Below, one piece after another: positions 54,026-64,000 of a stretch of 64,000 nucleotides of DNA. Each line of letters starts with the position of its first letter. The stretch's first letter is position 1. The stretch spans positions 620,001 to 684,000 of the forward strand of contig CANJKZ010000431.1 in assembly GCA_947471745.1 (NCBI GenBank), read 5' to 3'. The stretch comes from Closterium sp. Naga37s-1 (lineage: Eukaryota > Streptophyta > Zygnematophyceae > Desmidiales > Closteriaceae). Both the position numbers and the translations under genes were made by a program. The notes beneath the pieces were generated by a model, which was not told where the DNA came from, did no database searches, and saw only the letters and a program-made list of their open reading frames with translations.

Positions 54026-57000
54026 TTCTGATGGCGTACACCTTCATAGTGGTGTGGTTCGTGGGGGGACTCACTGCCTTTCACACGTTCCTGATGGCCA
54101 CCAATCAGGTAAGCTCAGAGGTGTATTTTGAGGCGCCTCAAAATACTTCTGATGGCGTACACCTTCATAGTGGTGTGGTTCGTGGGGGGACTCACTGCCT
54201 TTCACACGTTCCTGATGGCCACCAATCAGGTAAGCTCAGAGGTGTATTTTGAGGCGCCTCAAAATACTTCTGATGGCGTACACCTTCATAGTGGTGTGGT
54301 TCGTGGGGGGACTCACTGCCTTTCACACGTTCCTGATGGCCACCAATCAGGTAAGCTCAGAGGTGTATTTTGAGGCGCCTCAAAATACTTCTGATGGCGT
54401 ACACCTTCATAGTGGTGTGGTTCGTGGGGGGACTCACTGCCTTTCACACGTTCCTGATGGCCACCAATCAGGTAAGCTCAGAGGTGTATTTTGAGGCGCC
54501 TCAAAATACTTCTGATGGCGTACACCTTCATAGTGGTGTGGTTCGTGGGGGGACTCACTGCCTTTCACACGTTCCTGATGGCCACCAATCAGGTAAGCTC
54601 AGAGGTGTATTTTGAGGCGCCTCAAAATACTTCTGATGGCGTACACCTTCATAGTGGTGTGGTTCGTGGGGGGACTCACTGCCTTTCACACGTTCCTGAT
54701 GGCCACCAATCAGGTAAGCTCAGAGGTGTATTTTGAGGCGCCTCAAAATACTTCTGATGGCGTACACCTTCATAGTGGTGTGGTTCGTGGGGGGACTCAC
54801 TGCCTTTCACACGTTCCTGATGGCCACCAATCAGGTAAGCTCAGAGGTGTATTTTGAGGCGCCTCAAAATACTTCTGATGGCGTACACCTTCATAGTGGT
54901 GTGGTTCGTGGGGGGACTCACTGCCTTTCACACGTTCCTGATGGCCACCAATCAGGTAAGCTCAGAGGTGTATTTTGAGGCGCCTCAAAATACTTCTGAT
55001 GGCGTACACCTTCATAGTGGTGTGGTTCGTGGGGGGACTCACTGCCTTTCACACGTTCCTGATGGCCACCAATCAGGTAAGCTCAGAGGTGTATTTTGAG
55101 GCGCCTCAAAATACTTCTGATGGCGTACACCTTCATAGTGGTGTGGTTCGTGGGGGGACTCACTGCCTTTCACACGTTCCTGATGGCCACCAATCAGATA
55201 AGCTCAGAGGTGTATTTTGAGGCGCCTCAAAATACTTCTGATGGCGTACACCTTCATAGTGGTGTGGTTCGTGGGGGGACTCACTGCCTTTCACACGTTC
55301 CTGATGGCCACCAATCAGGTAAGCTCAGAGGTGTATTTTGAGGCGCCTCAAAATACTTCTGATGGCGTACACCTTCATAGTGGTGTGGTTCGTGGGGGGA
55401 CTCACTGCCTTTCACACGTTCCTGATGGCCACCAATCAGGTAAGCTCAGAGGTGTATTTTGAGGCGCCTCAAAATACTTCTGATGGCGTACACCTTCATA
55501 GTGGTGTGGTTCGTGGGGGGACTCACTGCCTTTCACACGTTCCTGATGGCCACCAATCAGGTAAGCTCAGAGGTGTATTTTGAGGCGCCTCAAAATACTT
55601 CTGATGGCGTACACCTTCATAGTGGTGTGGTTCGTGGGGGGACTCACTGCCTTTCACACGTTCCTGATGGCCACCAATCAGATAAGCTCAGAGGTGTATT
55701 TTGAGGCGCCTCAAAATACTTCTGATGGCGTACACCTTCATAGTGGTGTGGTTCGTGGGGGGACTCACTGCCTTTCACACGTTCCTGATGGCCACCAATC
55801 AGGTAAGCTCAGAGGTGTATTTTGAGGCGCCTCAAAATACTTCTGATGGCGTACACCTTCATAGTGGTGTGGTTCGTGGGGGGACTCACTGCCTTTCACA
55901 CGTTCCTGATGGCCACCAATCAGGTAAGCTCAGAGGTGTATTTTGAGGCGCCTCAAAATACTTCTGATGGCGTACACCTTCATAGTGGTGTGGTTCGTGG
56001 GGGGACTCACTGCCTTTCACACGTTCCTGATGGCCACCAATCAGGTAAGCTCAGAGGTGTATTTTGAGGCGCCTCAAAATACTTCTGATGGCGTACACCT
56101 TCATAGTGGTGTGGTTCGTGGGGGGACTCACTGCCTTTCACACGTTCCTGATGGCCACCAATCAGGTAAGCTCAGAGGTGTATTTTGAGGCGCCTCAAAA
56201 TACTTCTGATGGCGTACACCTTCATAGTGGTGTGGTTCGTGGGGGGACTCACTGCCTTTCACACGTTCCTGATGGCCACCAATCAGGTAAGCTCAGAGGT
56301 GTATTTTGAGGCGCCTCAAAATACTTCTGATGGCGTACACCTTCATAGTGGTGTGGTTCGTGGGGGGACTCACTGCCTTTCACACGTTCCTGATGGCCAG
56401 CAATCAGGTAAGCTCAGAGGTGTATTTTGAGGCGCCTCAAAATACTTCTGATGGCGTACACCTTCATAGTGGTGTGGTTCGTGGGGGGACTCACTGCCTT
56501 TCACACGTTCCTGATGGCCACCAATCAGATAAGCTCAGAGGTGTATTTTGAGGCGCCTCAAAATACTTCTGATGGCGTACACCTTCATAGTGGTGTGGTT
56601 CGTGGGGGGACTCACTGCCTTTCACACGTTCCTGATGGCCACCAATCAGGTAAGCTCAGAGGTGTATTTTGAGGCGCCTCAAAATACTTCTGCTGGCGTA
56701 CACCTTCATAGTGGTGTGGTTCGTGGGGGGACTCACTGCCTTTCACACGTTCCTGATGGCCACCAATCAGGTAAGCTCAGAGGTGTATTTTGAGGCGCCT
56801 CAAAATACTTCTGATGGCGTACACCTTCATAGTGGTGTGGTTCGTGGGGGGACTCACTGCCTTTCACACGTTCCTGATGGCCACCAATCAGGTAAGCTCA
56901 GAGGTGTATTTTGAGGCGCCTCAAAATACTTCTGATGGCGTACACCTTCATAGTGGTGTGGTTCGTGGGGGGACTCACTGCCTTTCACACGTTCCTGATG

Positions 57001-60000
57001 GCCACCAATCAGGTAAGCTCAGAGGTGTATTTTGAGGCGCCTCAAAATACTTCTGATGGCGTACACCTTCATAGTGGTGTGGTTCGTGGGGGGACTCACT
57101 GCCTTTCACACGTTCCTGATGGCCACCAATCAGGTAAGCTCAGAGGTGTATTTTGAGGCGCCTCAAAATACTTCTGATGGCGTACACCTTCATAGTGGTG
57201 TGGTTCGTGGGGGGACTCACTGCCTTTCACACGTTCCTGATGGCCACCAATCAGGTAAGCTCAGAGGTGTATTTTGAGGCGCCTCAAAATACTTCTGATG
57301 GCGTACACCTTCATAGTGGTGTGGTTCGTGGGGGGACTCACTGCCTTTCACACGTTCCTGATGGCCAGCAATCAGGTAAGCTCAGAGGTGTATTTTGAGG
57401 CGCCTCAAAATACTTCTGATGGCGTACACCTTCATAGTGGTGTGGTTCGTGGGGGGACTCACTGCCTTTCACACGTTCCTGATGGCCACCAATCAGATAA
57501 GCTCAGAGGTGTATTTTGAGGCGCCTCAAAATACTTCTGATGGCGTACACCTTCATAGTGGTGTGGTTCGTGGGGGGACTCACTGCCTTTCACACGTTCC
57601 TGATGGCCACCAATCAGGTAAGCTCAGAGGTGTATTTTGAGGCGCCTCAAAATACTTCTGATGGCGTACACCTTCATAGTGGTGTGGTTCGTGGGGGGAC
57701 TCACTGCCTTTCACACGTTCCTGATGGCCACCAATCAGGTAAGCTCAGAGGTGTATTTTGAGGCGCCTCAAAATACTTCTGATGGCGTACACCTTCATAG
57801 TGGTGTGGTTCGTGGGGGGACTCACTGCCTTTCACACGTTCCTGATGGCCACCAATCAGGTAAGCTCAGAGGTGTATTTTGAGGCGCCTCAAAATACTTC
57901 TGATGGCGTACACCTTCATAGTGGTGTGGTTCGTGGGGGGACTCACTGCCTTTCACACGTTCCTGATGGCCACCAATCAGGTAAGCTCAGAGGTGTATTT
58001 TGAGGCGCCTCAAAATACTTCTGATGGCGTACACCTTCATAGTGGTGTGGTTCGTGGGGGGACTCACTGCCTTTCACACGTTCCTGATGGCCACCAATCA
58101 GGTAAGCTCAGAGGTGTATTTTGAGGCGCCTCAAAATACTTCTGATGGCGTACACCTTCATAGTGGTGTGGTTCGTGGGGGGACTCACTGCCTTTCACAC
58201 GTTCCTGATGGCCACCAATCAGGTAAGCTCAGAGGTGTATTTTGAGGCGCCTCAAAATACTTCTGATGGCGTACACCTTCATAGTGGTGTGGTTCGTGGG
58301 GGGACTCACTGCCTTTCACACGTTCCTGATGGCCAGCAATCAGGTAAGCTCAGAGGTGTATTTTGAGGCGCCTCAAAATACTTCTGATGGCGTACACCTT
58401 CATAGTGGTGTGGTTCGTGGGGGGACTCACTGCCTTTCACACGTTCCTGATGGCCACCAATCAGATAAGCTCAGAGGTGTATTTTGAGGCGCCTCAAAAT
58501 ACTTCTGATGGCGTACACCTTCATAGTGGTGTGGTTCGTGGGGGGACTCACTGCCTTTCACACGTTCCTGATGGCCACCAATCAGGTAAGCTCAGAGGTG
58601 TATTTTGAGGCGCCTCAAAATACTTCTGATGGCGTACACCTTCATAGTGGTGTGGTTCGTGGGGGGACTCACTGCCTTTCACACGTTCCTGATGGCCACC
58701 AATCAGGTAAGCTCAGAGGTGTATTTTGAGGCGCCTCAAAATACTTCTGATGGCGTACACCTTCATAGTGGTGTGGTTCGTGGGGGGACTCACTGCCTTT
58801 CACACGTTCCTGATGGCCACCAATCAGGTAAGCTCAGAGGTGTATTTTGAGGCGCCTCAAAATACTTCTGATGGCGTACACCTTCATAGTGGTGTGGTTC
58901 GTGGGGGGACTCACTGCCTTTCACACGTTCCTGATGGCCACCAATCAGGTAAGCTCAGAGGTGTATTTTGAGGCGCCTCAAAATACTTCTGATGGCGTAC
59001 ACCTTCATAGTGGTGTGGTTCGTGGGGGGACTCACTGCCTTTCACACGTTCCTGATGGCCACCAATCAGGTAAGCTCAGAGGTGTATTTTGAGGCGCCTC
59101 AAAATACTTCTGATGGCGTACACCTTCATAGTGGTGTGGTTCGTGGGGGGACTCACTGCCTTTCACACGTTCCTGATGGCCACCAATCAGGTAAGCTCAG
59201 AGGTGTATTTTGAGGCGCCTCAAAATACTTCTGATGGCGTACACCTTCATAGTGGTGTGGTTCGTGGGGGGACTCACTGCCTTTCACACGTTCCTGATGG
59301 CCACCAATCAGGTAAGCTCAGAGGTGTATTTTGAGGCGCCTCAAAATACTTCTGATGGCGTACACCTTCATAGTGGTGTGGTTCGTGGGGGGACTCACTG
59401 CCTTTCACACGTTCCTGATGGCCACCAATCAGGTAAGCTCAGAGGTGTATTTTGAGGCGCCTCAAAATACTTCTGATGGCGTACACCTTCATAGTGGTGT
59501 GGTTCGTGGGGGGACTCACTGCCTTTCACACGTTCCTGATGGCCACCAATCAGGTAAGCTCAGAGGTGTATTTTGAGGCGCCTCAAAATACTTCTGATGG
59601 CGTACACCTTCATAGTGGTGTGGTTCGTGGGGGGACTCACTGCCTTTCACACGTTCCTGATGGCCACCAATCAGGTAAGCTCAGAGGTGTATTTTGAGGC
59701 GCCTCAAAATACTTCTGATGGCGTACACCTTCATAGTGGTGTGGTTCGTGGGGGGACTCACTGCCTTTCACACGTTCCTGATGGCCACCAATCAGGTAAG
59801 CTCAGAGGTGTATTTTGAGGCGCCTCAAAATACTTCTGATGGCGTACACCTTCATAGTGGTGTGGTTCGTGGGGGGACTCACTGCCTTTCACACGTTCCT
59901 GATGGCCACCAATCAGGTAAGCTCAGAGGTGTATTTTGAGGCGCCTCAAAATACTTCTGATGGCGTACACCTTCATAGTGGTGTGGTTCGTGGGGGGACT

Positions 60001-63000
60001 CACTGCCTTTCACACGTTCCTGATGGCCACCAATCAGGTAAGCTCAGAGGTGTATTTTGAGGCGCCTCAAAATACTTCTGATGGCGTACACCTTCATAGT
60101 GGTGTGGTTCGTGGGGGGACTCACTGCCTTTCACACGTTCCTGATGGCCACCAATCAGGTAAGCTCAGAGGTGTATTTTGAGGCGCCTCAAAATACTTCT
60201 GATGGCGTACACCTTCATAGTGGTGTGGTTCGTGGGGGGACTCACTGCCTTTCACACGTTCCTGATGGCCACCAATCAGATAAGCTCAGAGGTGTATTTT
60301 GAGGCGCCTCAAAATACTTCTGATGGCGTACACCTTCATAGTGGTGTGGTTCGTGGGGGGACTCACTGCCTTTCACACGTTCCTGATGGCCACCAATCAG
60401 GTAAGCTCAGAGGTGTATTTTGAGGCGCCTCAAAATACTTCTGATGGCGTACACCTTCATAGTGGTGTGGTTCGTGGGGGGACTCACTGCCTTTCACACG
60501 TTCCTGATGGCCACCAATCAGGTAAGCTCAGAGGTGTATTTTGAGGCGCCTCAAAATACTTCTGATGGCGTACACCTTCATAGTGGTGTGGTTCGTGGGG
60601 GGACTCACTGCCTTTCACACGTTCCTGATGGCCACCAATCAGGTAAGCTCAGAGGTGTATTTTGAGGCGCCTCAAAATACTTCTGATGGCGTACACCTTC
60701 ATAGTGGTGTGGTTCGTGGGGGGACTCACTGCCTTTCACACGTTCCTGATGGCCACCAATCAGGTAAGCTCAGAGGTGTATTTTGAGGCGCCTCAAAATA
60801 CTTCTGATGGCGTACACCTTCATAGTGGTGTGGTTCGTGGGGGGACTCACTGCCTTTCACACGTTCCTGATGGCCACCAATCAGATAAGCTCAGAGGTGT
60901 ATTTTGAGGCGCCTCAAAATACTTCTGATGGCGTACACCTTCATAGTGGTGTGGTTCGTGGGGGGACTCACTGCCTTTCACACGTTCCTGATGGCCACCA
61001 ATCAGGTAAGCTCAGAGGTGTATTTTGAGGCGCCTCAAAATACTTCTGATGGCGTACACCTTCATAGTGGTGTGGTTCGTGGGGGGACTCACTGCCTTTC
61101 ACACGTTCCTGATGGCCACCAATCAGGTAAGCTCAGAGGTGTATTTTGAGGCGCCTCAAAATACTTCTGATGGCGTACACCTTCATAGTGGTGTGGTTCG
61201 TGGGGGGACTCACTGCCTTTCACACGTTCCTGATGGCCACCAATCAGGTAAGCTCAGAGGTGTATTTTGAGGCGCCTCAAAATACTTCTGATGGCGTACA
61301 CCTTCATAGTGGTGTGGTTCGTGGGGGGACTCACTGCCTTTCACACGTTCCTGATGGCCACCAATCAGATAAGCTCAGAGGTGTATTTTGAGGCGCCTCA
61401 AAATACTTCTGATGGCGTACACCTTCATAGTGGTGTGGTTCGTGGGGGGACTCACTGCCTTTCACACGTTCCTGATGGCCACCAATCAGGTAAGCTCAGA
61501 GGTGTATTTTGAGGCGCCTCAAAATACTTCTGATGGCGTACACCTTCATAGTGGTGTGGTTCGTGGGGGGACTCACTGCCTTTCACACGTTCCTGATGGC
61601 CACCAATCAGGTAAGCTCAGAGGTGTATTTTGAGGCGCCTCAAAATACTTCTGATGGCGTACACCTTCATAGTGGTGTGGTTCGTGGGGGGACTCACTGC
61701 CTTTCACACGTTCCTGATGGCCACCAATCAGGTAAGCTCAGAGGTGTATTTTGAGGCGCCTCAAAATACTTCTGATGGCGTACACCTTCATAGTGGTGTG
61801 GTTCGTGGGGGGACTCACTGCCTTTCACACGTTCCTGATGGCCACCAATCAGGTAAGCTCAGAGGTGTATTTTGAGGCGCCTCAAAATACTTCTGATGGC
61901 GTACACCTTCATAGTGGTGTGGTTCGTGGGGGGACTCACTGCCTTTCACACGTTCCTGATGGCCACCAATCAGGTAAGCTCAGAGGTGTATTTTGAGGCG
62001 CCTCAAAATACTTCTGATGGCGTACACCTTCATAGTGGTGTGGTTCGTGGGGGGACTCACTGCCTTTCACACGTTCCTGATGGCCACCAATCAGGTAAGC
62101 TCAGAGGTGTATTTTGAGGCGCCTCAAAATACTTCTGATGGCGTACACCTTCATAGTGGTGTGGTTCGTGGGGGGACTCACTGCCTTTCACACGTTCCTG
62201 ATGGCCACCAATCAGGTAAGCTCAGAGGTGTATTTTGAGGCGCCTCAAAATACTTCTGATGGCGTACACCTTCATAGTGGTGTGGTTCGTGGGGGGACTC
62301 ACTGCCTTTCACACGTTCCTGATGGCCAGCAATCAGGTAAGCTCAGAGGTGTATTTTGAGGCGCCTCAAAATACTTCTGATGGCGTACACCTTCATAGTG
62401 GTGTGGTTCGTGGGGGGACTCACTGCCTTTCACACGTTCCTGATGGCCAGCAATCAGGTAAGCTCAGAGGTGTATTTTGAGGCGCCTCAAAATACTTCTG
62501 ATGGCGTACACCTTCATAGTGGTGTGGTTCGTGGGGGGACTCACTGCCTTTCACACGTTCCTGATGGCCACCAATCAGATAAGCTCAGAGGTGTATTTTG
62601 AGGCGCCTCAAAATACTTCTGATGGCGTACACCTTCATAGTGGTGTGGTTCGTGGGGGGACTCACTGCCTTTCACACGTTCCTGATGGCCACCAATCAGG
62701 TAAGCTCAGAGGTGTATTTTGAGGCGCCTCAAAATACTTCTGATGGCGTACACCTTCATAGTGGTGTGGTTCGTGGGGGGACTCACTGCCTTTCACACGT
62801 TCCTGATGGCCACCAATCAGGTAAGCTCAGAGGTGTATTTTGAGGCGCCTCAAAATACTTCTGATGGCGTACACCTTCATAGTGGTGTGGTTCGTGGGGG
62901 GACTCACTGCCTTTCACACGTTCCTGATGGCCACCAATCAGGTAAGCTCAGAGGTGTATTTTGAGGCGCCTCAAAATACTTCTGATGGCGTACACCTTCA

Positions 63001-64000
63001 TAGTGGTGTGGTTCGTGGGGGGTCTCACTGCCTTTCACACGTTCCTGATGGCCACCAATCAGGTAAGCTCAGAGGTGTATTTTGAGGCGCCTCAAAATAC
63101 TTCTGATGGCGTACACCTTCATAGTGGTGTGGTTCGTGGGGGGACTCACTGCCTTTCACACGTTCCTGATGGCCACCAATCAGGTAAGCTCAGAGGTGTA
63201 TTTTGAGGCGCCTCAAAATACTTCTGATGGCGTACACCTTCATAGTGGTGTGGTTCGTGGGGGGACTCACTGCCTTTCACACGTTCCTGATGGCCACCAA
63301 TCAGATAAGCTCAGAGGTGTATTTTGAGGCGCCTCAAAATACTTCTGATGGCGTACACCTTCATAGTGGTGTGGTTCGTGGGGGGACTCACTGCCTTTCA
63401 CACGTTCCTGATGGCCACCAATCAGGTAAGCTCAGAGGTGTATTTTGAGGCGCCTCAAAATACTTCTGATGGCGTACACCTTCATAGTGGTGTGGTTCGT
63501 GGGGGGACTCACTGCCTTTCACACGTTCCTGATGGCCACCAATCAGGTAAGCTCAGAGGTGTATTTTGAGGCGCCTCAAAATACTTCTGATGGCGTACAC
63601 CTTCATAGTGGTGTGGTTCGTGGGGGGACTCACTGCCTTTCACACGTTCCTGATGGCCACCAATCAGGTAAGCTCAGAGGTGTATTTTGAGGCGCCTCAA
63701 AATACTTCTGATGGCGTACACCTTCATAGTGGTGTGGTTCGTGGGGGGACTCACTGCCTTTCACACGTTCCTGATGGCCACCAATCAGGTAAGCTCAGAG
63801 GTGTATTTTGAGGCGCCTCAAAATACTTCTGATGGCGTACACCTTCATAGTGGTGTGGTTCGTGGGGGGACTCACTGCCTTTCACACGTTCCTGATGGCC
63901 ACCAATCAGATAAGCTCAGAGGTGTATTTTGAGGCGCCTCAAAATACTTCTGATGGCGTACACCTTCATAGTGGTGTGGTTCGTGGGGGGACTCACTGCC
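54026..64000 (+). repeat. 121-bp tandem array: DHHC exon 5 end + 5' splice site + 24-bp palindrome, 82 full units, runs off window
   Basis: The period is exactly 121 bp. Each unit has 83 bp coding [19 protein letters not shown] then HTFLMATNQ, a donor GTAAGC, 14 bp of intron and a 24-bp palindrome centred on GGCGCC (54123-54146 is the first, 63924-63947 the last). Units are almost identical. The recurrent variants are GATAAG in place of GGTAAG (11 units) and CCAGCAAT in place of CCACCAAT (5 units), plus two single-unit changes near 56692 and 63023. The period is not a multiple of three, so no long protein is encoded. It lies in the intron after exon 5, and the right end is not seen. Confidence 0.97.

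Noticed and set aside
54128-63932. About eighty 81-codon open frames, one per array unit
   Set aside because: They begin at a TTG inside the palindrome and span two units in shifting frames because 121 is not a multiple of three. They are by-products of the repeat.
54026-64000. CRISPR-like array of palindromic repeats
   Set aside because: The 24-bp palindromes are evenly spaced, but the 97-bp intervals are the same exon-derived sequence in every unit rather than distinct spacers, and the setting is a eukaryotic intron.

Overview
The window looks like nuclear DNA of a GC-rich streptophyte, most likely a charophyte green alga. A zygnematophyte such as Closterium is my guess, from recall of similar Copia polyproteins rather than from any search. 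The reasons are a plant-type adenylate kinase, a plant-type DHHC protein S-acyltransferase, an extensin-like SPPPP protein, introns with GTGAG/GTAAG donors and pyrimidine-rich acceptors, and stacked LTR elements.

Layout. 1-1.3 kb: last exon of an extensin-like gene (+). 3.2-4.9 kb: a six-exon adenylate kinase gene (-). 5.6-6.3 kb: a two-exon gene (+) for a small, probably plastid-targeted, CHORD-like zinc protein. 6445-10010: a whole PIF/Harbinger DNA transposon with 46-bp TIRs, a TGA target duplication, a DDE transposase (+) and a two-exon Myb/trihelix partner (-). 10.1-36.8 kb: a retroelement stack. An old minus-strand Copia (A) carries two plus-strand Copia insertions (B and C, each with LTRs and a 5-bp TSD) and two tiny TRIM elements whose LTR-PBS junction resembles a tRNA (Pol III) promoter. 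Its gag end abuts a minus-strand DIRS-like tyrosine-recombinase element. 37.5-38.5 kb: a Gln-rich, trihelix-like coding region (-). 39.7-48.25 kb: a large gene (-) for an unrecognised, probably N-myristoylated protein whose 3' exons are repeatedly duplicated. 50.7 kb to the window end: a DHHC palmitoyltransferase gene (+). All of its exons in the window after exon 2 have extra tandem copies, and its fifth exon's 3' half plus 5' splice site has been amplified into a 121-bp tandem array of 82 full units that runs off the window.

The strongest unexplained signal is a family of short perfect palindromes of the form TTTTGAG-NCGN-CTCAAAA. The self-complementary centre varies (GCGC, TCGA, ACGT, decayed ACAT). 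They sit between the two copies of direct duplications in at least two unrelated host genes, and one lies between every unit of the 121-bp array. This suggests a recurrent duplication process, or a minimal mobile palindrome, that copies exon ends and splice sites. I know of no described system matching it. Assembly error in the array must be excluded with raw long reads.
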